Of a DNA stretch of 64,000 nucleotides, positions 31,650 to 41,179 are shown piece by piece; position 1 is the first letter of the stretch; every line of letters starts with the position of its first letter. Below the pieces are notes generated by a model. The model ran no database searches and was not told the origin of the DNA. It saw only the letters and a list, made by a program, of their open reading frames with translations. The position numbers were made by a program, and so were the translations under genes. This stretch comes from Cyclobacteriaceae bacterium. GTDB taxonomy: Bacteria > Bacteroidota > Bacteroidia > Cytophagales > Cyclobacteriaceae. The stretch covers positions 1 to 64,000 of the forward strand of contig CANGZP010000003.1 in NCBI GenBank assembly GCA_947458475.1. Direction: 5' to 3'.

Positions 31650-33265
31650 ACAGGTTTCTACTCGCCGTATTTCTGGGGCTCTTTGCCTTTCCGGCAGCAG
31701 CTCAACTGCAGTTCAAAGAGCGGATGGAAACGCCTGCAGAATCGTTTGAGCCGATCTATGAATTGATTCGGATTCCTTCTGGCCTAGTAGCTTTTCGCAC
31801 TTTTCAGGCGAGAAATTTGACAGCAGATCTAGTATTTGAATATTTCCTCACTTCCGATCTACTCCAATCCGATGGTGTCAAGGAGGTCAAGATTAAAGCA
31901 GGTTTTGACATGATTGGCTATGATTCCGATGAGGATCAATTGTATGTATTGTTTGCCAAGGGGGATGATGCTGCATCAGATAAATATGTCTTGCACCTAG
32001 ATCTCAGCACCCAGATAGGGGTGGAGTATGCGGCGGACAATTTGCTCCCCATGGACCTTGTAGAGTTTTTGGTGCTGGACAAGAAAGCTATTTTTATGGG
32101 CCATGCCGACGCTCGGCCAGTGGTACAGATTCTGTCTTTGGAGGAGAAAACAGTCCAGACCGTGCAAGGAATTTATGGCAATGAAACCCATGTGGTCCAG
32201 ATCCTAAAGCTGCCCGAGCTAGAGGGCCTAGAGGTGGTCATTCGTCGAAGAGGACCATTCAAATCACAGGACACGTTTATCCTAACTTTTGACTTGCAGG
32301 GGACACTTTTGCGCGAGCTCAAGGTGGCTCCTTTAGGTGATCCGGATGATGAAATCCTCGATGGACTCCTTCTCGCAGGTTCAGGGTACGAGCAAACGCT
32401 GATTGGAGCCTATGGCAAAGAAGTGCGAAACTCCTACAAGGGTATGTATTTGGCACAGATCAATGAATTTGGCGAGCAAAATATAGGCTTGTATACCCTC
32501 GCTGATTTCCCCAATTTTTACGCGTATTTGCCCGAAAAACAGCGTGTAAAGCAAGAAGAAATCCTAGCGGATCAACTTGAAAAAGGAAAAATTCCTTCCA
32601 TACGCAATGCCTATGCCATTCGGGATGTCAAGGAATTCGAGGATCGGTACTTGATCTATTTCGATCAATTTTCGGTGTCAAGTTCCCGTGGACCAGGTAC
32701 GGTGTCACCTCCATTGCCTTCCCAGCGCTACCGCTACGATCGATCGAGCCGCATGGGGTACATTCCCTATTACATGGATCCCTACAATTCTCTTGGAGGG
32801 CCCATCCAAACCTACACCTTGGTCACCGAATACACCTATCGATCGGCCCATTTTATGGAAGTAGCAAAAACAGGACAGGTCATTTGGGATAATTCCGCTC
32901 GTTACGAGGATGTCAATACGACCTATCCGGAACCTTTTGCGGAGGTTTCGGCGCAAGGGGAGGATGTATTTCATCTGTACCTCGTCAATGATCAACTCAA
33001 ACTCAACTACTTCAAAAAGGGGGAGCGCTTGCTTGAAAATCAAACGATACCCTTGGAGCTTGACGAAACGAAGGGAGAAATCCAATATACCGATTTGGAA
33101 TCGCTACGACTGCTGCATTGGTATGGACCCTACTATGTGTTGTCGGGTTTGCAAAAAATTCGCTTTACGAACGAACAACAAAAAGAGGAAGTACGGGAAG
33201 TGTTTTTTATCCAGAAATTGCTGTTGAACGGCGATTTGTATGTGCCCAATGCCAACTTAGACTAG
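31646..33265 (+). CDS. Secreted protein of unknown function
   Basis: This 539-residue protein has a signal peptide (MNRFLLAVFLGLFAFPAAAQ) and then a long run of short strands with frequent aromatic and acidic residues, as in a beta-propeller or similar all-beta fold. A Pro/Arg/Tyr-rich insertion (PPLPSQRYRYDRSS) lies near residue 352. No enzyme motif is seen. Translation is coupled to the EVE gene by an ATGA overlap, and pyrR follows after 32 bp, so all four genes up to pyrB may share an mRNA. Confidence 0.7.
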   Translation: MNRFLLAVFLGLFAFPAAAQLQFKERMETPAESFEPIYELIRIPSGLVAFRTFQARNLTADLVFEYFLTSDLLQSDGVKEVKIKAGFDMIGYDSDEDQLYVLFAKGDDAASDKYVLHLDLSTQIGVEYAADNLLPMDLVEFLVLDKKAIFMGHADARPVVQILSLEEKTVQTVQGIYGNETHVVQILKLPELEGLEVVIRRRGPFKSQDTFILTFDLQGTLLRELKVAPLGDPDDEILDGLLLAGSGYEQTLIGAYGKEVRNSYKGMYLAQINEFGEQNIGLYTLADFPNFYAYLPEKQRVKQEEILADQLEKGKIPSIRNAYAIRDVKEFEDRYLIYFDQFSVSSSRGPGTVSPPLPSQRYRYDRSSRMGYIPYYMDPYNSLGGPIQTYTLVTEYTYRSAHFMEVAKTGQVIWDNSARYEDVNTTYPEPFAEVSAQGEDVFHLYLVNDQLKLNYFKKGERLLENQTIPLELDETKGEIQYTDLESLRLLHWYGPYYVLSGLQKIRFTNEQQKEEVREVFFIQKLLLNGDLYVPNANLD

Positions 33266-33297
33266 TTTATTTTCTATATTTACCGCAAATTTAATCC

Positions 33298-33846
33298 ATG
33301 CAAAAACGGCTAGTCCTCGATCAGCAGCAGATTGACATCACACTGAAGCGGTTCTGCTACCAACTTATCGAAAATCACGACGATTTCGAAAACACGGTTT
33401 TTTTGGGATTACAGCCGAGAGGCACCTTGCTTCTGGACAAAATTGTGGCACTACTCCAAGAGATTTCTGGAGTGACGGTTCCTTCGGGCTACTTAGATGC
33501 CACTTTCCACCGCGACGACTTCCGAAGAAGAGACTTCCCACTGAAGGCCAATGAAACCAAAATCGACTTTTTGGTAGAGGGAAAAAAAGTGGTACTCATC
33601 GACGACGTATTGTACAAGGGCAGATCTGTTCGCGCAGCAATGGATGCCATGATTGCCTTTGGAAGACCCCAAAAAGTGGAATTGATGGTTTTGGTTGATC
33701 GAAGACTCACCCGAGATTACCCGATTTTGCCGGATTATTACGGCGTCAAAGTCAATACGCTAGATAGTCAATATGTAGTGGTAGAGTGGGTGGCTCAGGG
33801 AAATCCCGCGGATGCCATTTGGATCACAGAGAAAGTAAAGAGCTAA
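33298..33846 (+). CDS. pyrR: PyrR bifunctional regulator/uracil phosphoribosyltransferase
   Basis: This 182-residue protein has the type I phosphoribosyltransferase PRPP loop VVLIDDVLYKGRSV (D102-D103) and the PyrR-like YLDATFHRDDFRRRDFP hood segment. It can make UMP from uracil and PRPP. In Gram-positives PyrR also binds pyr mRNA to control attenuation; I see no convincing anti-antiterminator structure in the 32 bp upstream, so RNA-based control here is unproven. pyrB follows after 2 bp, supporting the pyrimidine role. Confidence 0.92.
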   Translation: MQKRLVLDQQQIDITLKRFCYQLIENHDDFENTVFLGLQPRGTLLLDKIVALLQEISGVTVPSGYLDATFHRDDFRRRDFPLKANETKIDFLVEGKKVVLIDDVLYKGRSVRAAMDAMIAFGRPQKVELMVLVDRRLTRDYPILPDYYGVKVNTLDSQYVVVEWVAQGNPADAIWITEKVKS

Positions 33847-33848
33847 CT

Positions 33849-34775
33849 ATGTCGCAACTCAGCACCAGACACCTCTTAGGCATCAAAGAACTCAGCGAGA
33901 CGGATATCCGACTTGTGCTGGAGACCGCCACCAACTTTAAGGAGGTGATCAACCGACCGATTAAGAAAGTTCCTTCCCTTCGTGACATCACCATTGCCAA
34001 TATCTTTTTTGAAAACTCGACTCGTACCCGACTCTCCTTTGAACTTGCGGAGAAGCGACTCAGTGCAGATGTGGTCAATTTTTCTTCTTCCAATAGCTCA
34101 GTCAAGAAGGGGGAAACCCTAGTTGATACGGTCAATAACATTTTGGCCATGAAGGTGGACATGGTGGTGATGCGCCATGCAAGCCCTGGAGCCCCGCATT
34201 TTCTTTCTAAAAATGTGCCCGCCAACGTGGTTAATGCTGGAGACGGCACGCACGAGCATCCTACGCAAGCCCTCCTGGATGCCTTTTCCATGCAGGAAAA
34301 GTTGGGCGACCTCACTGGGAAAAAAATAGCCATCATCGGCGATATTCTCCACTCTCGAGTGGCGCTTTCCAATATTTTCTGCCTTCAAAAACTAGGTGCA
34401 GAAGTTCGTGTATGCGGACCGGTCACCCTCATTCCAAAGTACATTGAAAGCCTTGGGGTGAAGGTGGAGTTGGACCTGCACAAGATCTTGGACTGGTGCG
34501 ACGTCGCAAACGTCCTCAGAATTCAGTTGGAGCGTCAGCAAATCAAGTATTTCCCGAGCCTTCGCGAGTATTCCTTGTACTACGGTATCAATAAGAAGCT
34601 GCTGGATAGCCTCAACAAGAAGATTGTAGTCATGCACCCAGGCCCGATCAATCGAGGGGTGGAATTGAGTTCCGATGCGGCAGACTCTTCACACTCCATT
34701 ATCCTAGACCAAGTCGAAAATGGGGTGGCAGTCCGCATGGCAGTGCTTTATCTTTTGGCTGGAGCCAAAGGATAA
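33849..34775 (+). CDS. pyrB: Aspartate carbamoyltransferase catalytic chain
   Basis: The ATG at 33849 gives 308 residues, the usual PyrB length; an in-frame ATG at 33786 lies inside pyrR. The carbamoyl phosphate site S57-T-R-T-R61 is present, followed by SFELAEKRL, and later HPTQALLDAF, the LHSRVALSN segment and HPGPINRGVEL. It condenses carbamoyl phosphate with aspartate, the first committed step of pyrimidine synthesis, in the cytoplasm. No pyrI gene for the regulatory chain is adjacent. Confidence 0.95.
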   Translation: MSQLSTRHLLGIKELSETDIRLVLETATNFKEVINRPIKKVPSLRDITIANIFFENSTRTRLSFELAEKRLSADVVNFSSSNSSVKKGETLVDTVNNILAMKVDMVVMRHASPGAPHFLSKNVPANVVNAGDGTHEHPTQALLDAFSMQEKLGDLTGKKIAIIGDILHSRVALSNIFCLQKLGAEVRVCGPVTLIPKYIESLGVKVELDLHKILDWCDVANVLRIQLERQQIKYFPSLREYSLYYGINKKLLDSLNKKIVVMHPGPINRGVELSSDAADSSHSIILDQVENGVAVRMAVLYLLAGAKG

Positions 34776-34820
34776 ACTGGACTGGTTTTATTTCCTTTCT
34801 CCTAACGATAAAGAAATTCC

Positions 34821-35432
34821 TCAAAAACGAGGATGTTGCCACTTGCCTCCACCTAGGGTGTATCCCAACGTAAAGCCAGCGTAGTGGTTAATCGCTTCTC
34901 CGATAAATCCACCACTTAGATTTTGGAGGTTTCTGTTGGGTACAAAATTGTATTCTACGCCCATTCTAAATTTCCGAAGCTCTACTCCAGCACGAACTAT
35001 CGGAGCCCATGCAAAGTCCGCTTCCAAATTGCCGATCTCGGTGGGAGCAATGGACTGATCTATTTCCACAGCACTTAGGGCGAAATAGCCAAATCCAGCG
35101 CCCAGATAAGGAGCAACATTGGATTTTCCGCTATTGAAAAAATGGGTGATCGTTCCTGCTACTGAAACATTAGCGCCTACCTCACCTTGGTATTTTTTCT
35201 GCATGTTGAAGTAGGTGACATCTTTTGCAAGTCCAGCTACTCCAAATCGCATTCCAAAGGCCAAGTTGTCTCTGACTAAGAATTGAGGCTCTAAGTTTAA
35301 CAATGCTCCAATACCTCCGTCTTTAGGAATTGCCACTCCTAGGTCTGTCGAAAATCGGAATCGACCCTTTTGTTGTGCATAGCTGACTTGAACTAAAAAA
35401 AGGAGGAGGAAGGCTAATGCAATTTTTTTCAT
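34821..35432 (-). CDS. Small outer-membrane beta-barrel protein
   Basis: This 203-residue protein has a signal peptide (MKKIALAFLLLFLVQVSYAQ) and about eight amphipathic strands (RFRFSTDLGVAIPKDGG, LAFGMRFGVAGLAKD, VAPYLGAGFGYFALS, MGVEYNFVPNR), ending in YAGFTLGYTLGGG, as in OmpA/OmpW-like eight-stranded barrels. Location in the outer membrane is expected. It is convergent with pyrB and probably transcribed alone. Confidence 0.8.
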   Translation of the reverse strand: MKKIALAFLLLFLVQVSYAQQKGRFRFSTDLGVAIPKDGGIGALLNLEPQFLVRDNLAFGMRFGVAGLAKDVTYFNMQKKYQGEVGANVSVAGTITHFFNSGKSNVAPYLGAGFGYFALSAVEIDQSIAPTEIGNLEADFAWAPIVRAGVELRKFRMGVEYNFVPNRNLQNLSGGFIGEAINHYAGFTLGYTLGGGKWQHPRF

Positions 35433-35660
35433 AAGAATTGGTTCAGTTTAAAGTTGCTTGTGAGTCTAACGAAGAGACAGTGCATTGCGTACAAAAAGAG
35501 TTCCAAAAAACACAAGCAGGGATGGCTGGAGTTTTATCGATCGGGCTTAGTCCTTTTAATTTTAAGGTTTGAACCTTCCTTTTGTAACCAAAATTTGCCG
35601 TACTTCGTTTTTTGATGTAAGCCAAATAAGGGTGTATTACGCCATGCAAAAACTAGGAAA

Positions 35661-36377
35661 ATGTTAACGGTCACGCAACTCACCAAAGTATACAATAAGC
35701 AAACTGCCGTCAAAGAGGTGAGTTTTCACCTCGATGGGGGAGAAGTGGTAGGCTTGTTGGGCCCCAATGGAGCAGGGAAAAGTACCACGATGAAATGCAT
35801 TGTGGGTTTGCTTCGCAAAACAGCGGGAGAAATTCAGATTGGCGGCTACGATCACCTGTCAGTAGAAGCCAAAAAGTTGTTTAGCTACATTCCTGAAACC
35901 CCCTATGTATATGATTTGCTGACTATTTGGGAACACATGCAATTTGTGGCGCAGGCTTATGGCGTGAAAGATTGGAAGCACAGAGCCTTGGAATTGTTGG
36001 AAATGTATGAATTGGAGGACAAGCAGAAGAAATTGGGTAGAGACCTGTCCAAAGGGATGCGTCAAAAAGTGTCCATCTGCTGTGCCTTGCTTCCAGATCC
36101 GAAACTCCTATTTTTTGATGAGCCCATGATTGGCTTGGATCCAAAAGCAATTAAGAATACCAAGAATCTATTCAAAACCTTAAAGGATCAGGGAAAAACC
36201 ATCTTGGTTTCTACCCATTTGATTGAAGGGCTTGAGTCGATTGCGGATCGAATTATGATCATGAAGGAGGGCGAGATCATTGGCAACGACAGCATTGCCA
36301 ACTTGAAGTTGCAGGCTGAATCTGGATCTGGGTTGAGTTTAGAGGACTTGTTTTTAGAATTGACCAAAGATGAATGA
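35661..36377 (+). CDS. ABC transporter ATP-binding protein
   Basis: This 238-residue ATPase has Walker A GPNGAGKST (34-42), the signature LSKGMRQKVS, Walker B LLFFDEPMIGLDP and the switch histidine in VSTHLIEGLE. The protein is of the type that pairs with large export or gliding-related permeases (CcmA-like). It overlaps the permease gene by 8 bp. The substrate is unknown. Confidence 0.93.
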   Translation: MLTVTQLTKVYNKQTAVKEVSFHLDGGEVVGLLGPNGAGKSTTMKCIVGLLRKTAGEIQIGGYDHLSVEAKKLFSYIPETPYVYDLLTIWEHMQFVAQAYGVKDWKHRALELLEMYELEDKQKKLGRDLSKGMRQKVSICCALLPDPKLLFFDEPMIGLDPKAIKNTKNLFKTLKDQGKTILVSTHLIEGLESIADRIMIMKEGEIIGNDSIANLKLQAESGSGLSLEDLFLELTKDE

Positions 36378-37995
36378 GGTTCGCCTACTCCTGAAAAAGG
36401 ATTTTTTGATTTTCATCAATAACCTGCTGTTGATTCTACGGAACCCGCTGCGCTTGATTCCCTATGGAATTGCCGCGGGATATTTCGTTTTTATGTATTC
36501 CAAGGGAATTGCAGGTTCTCAGAAAGTAGCTTCCAATGTGAATATGGACGCTGCTGGTGAGGTGGATGTTACACAGCAGAATATTATTGGAGGTTTGACG
36601 CTCTTGGCACTGATTTTTTTTATTTTCCAGTTGTACCGGGCTACCAAAAACAACATTACCTTTTTCAAGATGGCCGATGTGAATCTATTGTTCACTGCCC
36701 CGGTCAAACCCGAAAATTTATTGCTGTATTACATGGCCCGTTCCATTTTGCCTGCCTTGGGTGGATCCATGATTTTCTTGGTCTACAGTGGAGGTCAACT
36801 GGCGAGTGAATTTGATTTGGATGTTTTGGGAGGGCTGTTCTTGCTATTTGGCTTTGCGCTTTACTTCTTTTTAATTTTTCCGCTGCGGTTTTTGATCTAT
36901 ACCCTGCATACCCGATTTGGTATTTTGGAGCAGTTACGCGTAGGAGTATTACTTTTGGGCATAGCGCTGAGCTTGCTTATTTTGATTCCAGGATTTTTAG
37001 CTCCCGTATTTTGGGAAGGCATGTTTGCTTGGATTAGCTCCCCTTGGTTTAATCTGTTTCCAGTAGTCGGTTGGAGCCGGGGAATGATGTCCTATTTCTT
37101 GGAAGGGAATTGGATCTTGTCCACCACCTACCTGCTGCTGTATGGGATCACCTATTATGCAGTCGTCAAGTTGGTGATTCAATATTCTGGGCATTATTAC
37201 GAGGATGTTTTGGAGGCAACCCAGAACAATGAAGATCGTCTGGAAAAGGCAAAAGGAACCAAAGAGGTGACCGAGGATGCCTACAGTCTTAATTCCAAAA
37301 AGCAATTGGCACTTCCGGAATTTGGTTTGGGTGCCAAGGCCCTTTATTGGCGAAATTATGTACAGAGCAGCAGACAGGATCTTCACCCGCTGATTGGACT
37401 TTATACAGGTGGTATGGCCGTATTGGGAATTGTACTTGCAGGCTTGGGACACTTTGACTGGTTTTCGCACCAGGTGCTCTACTTTTATCTCTTGTTCTTG
37501 CTCTTCTTTTATTTCATGGCAGGCATTGGAAGGGCCAATATTGGTGACCTGAAGAAACCTTGGTTTATTTTAATTCCTGCGAGTTGGTCCTCGAAATTTT
37601 GGAACATGATCAAGCTGGATCTCGTGCAAACGCTGATTTTTGCCTTGCTGCTGATTGTTCCTTCCGTATTGATTGGGGACTACAATTATTGGTTGATTCT
37701 GCTATTTCCGATAGGGCTGATTTTCGCTTACGTGATTGGCCTAGGCGTTAACCTGATTCCGCAGGTGGGATTGGATGAGGGTTGGGACCGAATCCTGATC
37801 AAGCCCTTGATGATCGGTGGGATCGTTGTTTTTGGAATCGTCCCAACCCTGTTTTTCTCGGGGCTACTTTTCGGTGTCACTGGAAAGTTTATTTATGGAT
37901 TTGGGGCTGCTGTGTTGGGTTTAGGCTTTGTGGCTGCTATCCTCACCCATGTGACTTTGGATATTTTGAAGCGATTGGAATTTAAGGAGTTGTAA
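36370..37995 (+). CDS. ABC transporter permease (putative exporter)
   Basis: This 541-residue protein has roughly twelve hydrophobic helices, with a large loop between about 285 and 315 rich in charged residues (NNEDRLEKAKGTKEVTED). It opens with a charged N-terminus and early helix (LLKKDFLIFINNLLLILRNP) as in ABC-2-like exporters. The start codon lies within the end of the ATPase gene, so the two form one transporter. The substrate cannot be read from sequence. Confidence 0.85.
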   Translation: MNEVRLLLKKDFLIFINNLLLILRNPLRLIPYGIAAGYFVFMYSKGIAGSQKVASNVNMDAAGEVDVTQQNIIGGLTLLALIFFIFQLYRATKNNITFFKMADVNLLFTAPVKPENLLLYYMARSILPALGGSMIFLVYSGGQLASEFDLDVLGGLFLLFGFALYFFLIFPLRFLIYTLHTRFGILEQLRVGVLLLGIALSLLILIPGFLAPVFWEGMFAWISSPWFNLFPVVGWSRGMMSYFLEGNWILSTTYLLLYGITYYAVVKLVIQYSGHYYEDVLEATQNNEDRLEKAKGTKEVTEDAYSLNSKKQLALPEFGLGAKALYWRNYVQSSRQDLHPLIGLYTGGMAVLGIVLAGLGHFDWFSHQVLYFYLLFLLFFYFMAGIGRANIGDLKKPWFILIPASWSSKFWNMIKLDLVQTLIFALLLIVPSVLIGDYNYWLILLFPIGLIFAYVIGLGVNLIPQVGLDEGWDRILIKPLMIGGIVVFGIVPTLFFSGLLFGVTGKFIYGFGAAVLGLGFVAAILTHVTLDILKRLEFKEL

Positions 37996-38141
37996 GTTTG
38001 GTTTTACGAAAGGGTCTCAAAATCAATGCCTTGATGGTTTTGTTTGAGGTCTAGTTGGAAAATTTTCTTCAGGAAGCAGCCTAGAATAGTCTGTACCCGA
38101 GAATTTCATTTATTTTTGAGGTATCCAAATATAACCTCCTC

Positions 38142-39509
38142 ATGATTTACAACTCCATTATCGACACAATCGGGAATACCCCGATGATTCGCCTCAACAA
38201 ACTTTCTCTAGGTATCAAAGGAAAAGTCTTGGTTAAGGTAGAATACTTTAATCCAGGCAATTCGATGAAGGACCGCATGGCGGTAAAGATGGTGGAGGAT
38301 GCAGAGAAGGCTGGCCTATTGAAGCCAGGAGGAACTTTGATTGAAGGAACTTCTGGAAACACGGGCATGGGCTTGGCATTGGCTGCTGTTGCGAAGGGCT
38401 ACAAGTGTATTTTTACAATGGCCGACAAGCAGTCCAAGGAAAAAATCGATATCCTTCGTGCGGTGGGTGCTGAAGTAGTGGTATGTCCAACTAATGTGGC
38501 GCCTGAAGATCCCCGTTCGTATTATTCTGTAGCGCGAAGATTAAATAAGGAGATTCCGAATTCATTCTACCCCAACCAGTACGACAACCTCTCCAATGCC
38601 CAAGCGCATTACGAGACTACTGGACCGGAGATTTGGAAAGATACCGAAGGTAAAATCACCCACTATGCTGCTGGGGTAGGTACTGGCGGTTCCATGTGTG
38701 GTACAGCCAAATATTTGAAAGAGCAAAACCCGAACCTGATCACGGTAGGATTGGATACCTACGGTTCCGTATTTAAGAAATACAAGGAAACGGGGATTTT
38801 TGACGAAAAGGAAATCTATCCTTACCTCACTGAAGGAATTGGAGAAGATATCCTACCAAAGAACGTTGACTTTTCTTTGATTGACCACTTCATCAAGGTG
38901 ACAGACAAGGATGCTGCGGTGATGACGCGTCGGTTGGCACGTGAGGAAGGGCTTTTTGTAGGCTGGTCCTGTGGATCTGCAGTGCATGGAGCCTTGGAGT
39001 ATGCCAAGGAGCACTTGAAAGAAGGAGACGTGATGGTGATTATTCTTCCAGATCACGGTACCCGCTACTTGGGCAAGGTATACAATGACGAATGGATGCG
39101 TAACCATGGCTTTTTGGAAGATAAAACCTACTCTACCGCTCGAGATATCATTGCGCAGCGAAGTGGAACGTACCAGCTCCTTTCTGTAAATAAATCCGAC
39201 ACGGTGAAAGAAGCCATTGGCTTGATGAATGGTAAAAGTATTTCTCAGATTCCAGTCTTGGATGGGGAAGAAGTGGTAGGGAGTTTGACAGACAACAAGC
39301 TTCTTTCGAAGATTATTGATAATCCACTTTTGAAAGATGCTACGGTTGCAGAGGTAATGGAAGGTTCCATGAAGTTCGTGGCTTTGGATTCCACCCTAGA
39401 TGTACTTTCTTCCATGGTAGAAAAGGAAAAAGCCGTTTTGGTTCGGGATATAGCGGACAAAATCCATATCATCACCAAGCACGATATTTTGGAGGCTTTT
39501 AGCAAATAA
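38142..39509 (+). CDS. Cystathionine beta-synthase-type PLP enzyme with C-terminal CBS domains
   Basis: This 455-residue protein has a fold type II PLP domain (about 1-315) with the cofactor lysine K43 in NPGNSMKDRMA, the loop EGTSGNTGMGLA and the GVGTGGSMCG phosphate-binding loop. Two CBS motifs follow (about 335-455: SVNKSDTVKEAIGLMNG and VMEGSMKFVALDSTL). This is the architecture of cystathionine beta-synthase, which condenses serine and homocysteine; O-acetylserine sulfhydrylase activity is a possible alternative. The CBS pair may bind an adenosyl ligand. An ACCTCCTC stretch lies just before the ATG. A membrane protein gene starts directly after the stop. Confidence 0.9.
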   Translation: MIYNSIIDTIGNTPMIRLNKLSLGIKGKVLVKVEYFNPGNSMKDRMAVKMVEDAEKAGLLKPGGTLIEGTSGNTGMGLALAAVAKGYKCIFTMADKQSKEKIDILRAVGAEVVVCPTNVAPEDPRSYYSVARRLNKEIPNSFYPNQYDNLSNAQAHYETTGPEIWKDTEGKITHYAAGVGTGGSMCGTAKYLKEQNPNLITVGLDTYGSVFKKYKETGIFDEKEIYPYLTEGIGEDILPKNVDFSLIDHFIKVTDKDAAVMTRRLAREEGLFVGWSCGSAVHGALEYAKEHLKEGDVMVIILPDHGTRYLGKVYNDEWMRNHGFLEDKTYSTARDIIAQRSGTYQLLSVNKSDTVKEAIGLMNGKSISQIPVLDGEEVVGSLTDNKLLSKIIDNPLLKDATVAEVMEGSMKFVALDSTLDVLSSMVEKEKAVLVRDIADKIHIITKHDILEAFSK

Positions 39510-40157
39510 ATGAAAGTAGAACGCCTACTTACGGTACCTGTAGCGATAGATATCAAGGCTGCTTTTGCGAGAGCTTGGGAGCTCTACAAGATGCATCCAT
39601 TTTTCTTTTCCATGTACATGCTGTTGATCCTTTCCATTCAAGGCATGGTGGTGATTTATGCACAGGCCTACATGATCGTCTACAGTACCTTGCTTGCCCC
39701 ACCCTTGTATGCGGGATTTTACTTGGTGGCCAATAAAATGAGTCGTGGGGAGGAAGTGGTTTACCCTGATTTTTTTGCAGGCTTTCGCTTTTGGATTCCT
39801 TCTGTCATCATTTCCTTGCTTAGCCAGGTGATCATTGCTCTGGGCTTGATCGCATTGATCTTGCCTGGGATATACCTTGGAGTTGGGTACTTATTTGCAA
39901 TTCAAATGGGTATTTTTGGCGGGATGGACCCTTGGTCAGCCATGGAATGGAGCCGGAAACTCATCACGCGGAATTGGTGGCAGTTTCTGGTCTTGGTACT
40001 GATTTTAATCGCAGTGAATGCAGTGGGGATTTTGTTGGCTGGAATCGGATTGGTGGTGACGCTACCGATTACTTTTTTGGTGCTTTACGTGGTGTTTGAG
40101 GACCTTACTCGGGAGGTATTTTCAGAGGAAGAAGCGCTTCCCACTACTCATGGGTGA
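39510..40157 (+). CDS. Polytopic membrane protein of unknown function
   Basis: This 215-residue protein starts at the base following the cystathionine beta-synthase stop (TAAATG), so it is cotranscribed. It has five or six hydrophobic helices (for example FFSMYMLLILSIQGMVVIY, WIPSVIISLLSQVIIALGLI, FLVLVLILIAVNAVGILLAG) and the segment DPWSAMEWSRKLITRNWWQF, which resembles glycerophosphoryl diester-like or DUF975-type membrane domains. The function is unknown. Its 3' end overlaps the convergent plsC gene by 14 bp. Confidence 0.75.
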   Translation: MKVERLLTVPVAIDIKAAFARAWELYKMHPFFFSMYMLLILSIQGMVVIYAQAYMIVYSTLLAPPLYAGFYLVANKMSRGEEVVYPDFFAGFRFWIPSVIISLLSQVIIALGLIALILPGIYLGVGYLFAIQMGIFGGMDPWSAMEWSRKLITRNWWQFLVLVLILIAVNAVGILLAGIGLVVTLPITFLVLYVVFEDLTREVFSEEEALPTTHG

Positions 40158-40875
40158 GGATCATCGCTTCTAGTCTATTTCTGCATTTTTCAGCAAAGGC
40201 ATCCACCTCATTTTTGGAAGACGTTGTGGGCGGGAAAAGTGGTTTGGAAAAGTAAACGCTGATTTTTCCTGGCTTGAGCAAGACAGAACCCCTTTTCATC
40301 AATTTGTCTGCGCCAATTACCGCCATTTCCATAATGGGAGTTTGGGTTTCTATCGCCAACCGAAAGGCGCCTTTTTGGAAGGGGAGCAGGGCTTGAGCCG
40401 TATTGTTGCGGGTACCTTCTGGCGATACGACTACTGAGATGCCTTGATTGAGGAGGAGTATCAATTTTGCCAAACTTTCTCGTCTGGAATCAGGGTTGCT
40501 TCGATCCACCCAAATGGCCAGTTTGCTCACCACCGTACTAAAAATAGGAATCTTAGAAAGTTCCTTTTTCCCAATTGCTCTTACGTAATGAGGAATCACC
40601 ATGGGGAGGAGTGGGGCGTCCAAGTTGGAGCGGTGGTTAAATATAAAGATGTAGGCTTGTTTGAGGTCGAGGTGTTCCTTTCCATGAACCTCGAATCGAA
40701 TTCCCGACAAAAATGCCCAGGTACCTACCCAAATGCGGATGAATACAAAAGAAATTTTATCTCCTCGGGGGTGAATAAGCAAGGGGATAAGCACAAATAG
40801 GCCCACCAGGAGCATGAGAACAAAAAAAAGTAGTGCTGAATAGCAGGTATAGATCCATTTAAAGAACTTGAACAT
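40144..40875 (-). CDS. plsC: 1-acyl-sn-glycerol-3-phosphate acyltransferase
   Basis: This 243-residue protein has an N-terminal membrane helix pair (about 8-35), the catalytic NHRSNLD box with H81 and D86 (HX4D), and the later VVSPEGTRN substrate box near residue 145. It transfers an acyl chain to lysophosphatidic acid at the inner membrane in phospholipid synthesis. Other PlsC-like acyltransferases share these boxes, so the exact acceptor is inferred. It overlaps the convergent upstream gene at its 3' end. Confidence 0.9.
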   Translation of the reverse strand: MFKFFKWIYTCYSALLFFVLMLLVGLFVLIPLLIHPRGDKISFVFIRIWVGTWAFLSGIRFEVHGKEHLDLKQAYIFIFNHRSNLDAPLLPMVIPHYVRAIGKKELSKIPIFSTVVSKLAIWVDRSNPDSRRESLAKLILLLNQGISVVVSPEGTRNNTAQALLPFQKGAFRLAIETQTPIMEMAVIGADKLMKRGSVLLKPGKISVYFSKPLFPPTTSSKNEVDAFAEKCRNRLEAMILTHE

Positions 40876-40929
40876 TGAAATTTCTTTAGTAGATTTGAGT
40901 TCGTAAAAAATCTTTCACTCTTTGCTTGC

Positions 40930-40962
40930 AAGCCCCGATTTCGTGTCGGGGCTTATTTTTTG
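40930..40962 (+). terminator. GC-rich hairpin with T tail in the plsC-rpsA gap
   Basis: AAGCCCCGA/TCGGGGCTT form a 9 bp stem with a 7 nt loop followed by ATTTTTTT. It has the form of a rho-independent terminator on the + strand, yet the nearest + strand gene ends 770 bp upstream, across plsC. The rest of 40876-41062 shows nothing else recognisable. Confidence 0.7.
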
Positions 40963-41062
40963 AATTCAATTTTAGGGTGAATCTGGGAAAATACCAAGCC
41001 AAAAGCATCGGTAAATACCTGCTAATTTTCTTCTGGTTTTATTTCCATTTCAAGAAATCCCT

Positions 41063-41070
41063 TACCTTTG
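41063..41070 (+). promoter_or_regulatory. Candidate -7 box of rpsA
   Basis: TACCTTTG followed by CA matches the strong Bacteroidota -7 box and leaves a leader of about 105 nt before rpsA. The -33 region is a T-rich stretch (GGTTTTA) without a clean TTTG. The leader could hold a regulatory structure for S1, but none is certain. Confidence 0.5.
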
Positions 41071-41179
41071 CAGTCCATTCGAGTGAATGGGGCGTTTTGG
41101 AAGTTCCAATCGCTAAGTATTAACCCAAAAACTCCTTCCCAATGACTCTAGGGAAGCGGGTCAATCAGAGTCGTATTTT

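Noticed and set aside
33266-33297. PyrR-binding attenuator upstream of pyrR
   Set aside because: The gap is only 32 bp and shows no stable hairpin or conserved anti-antiterminator loop.
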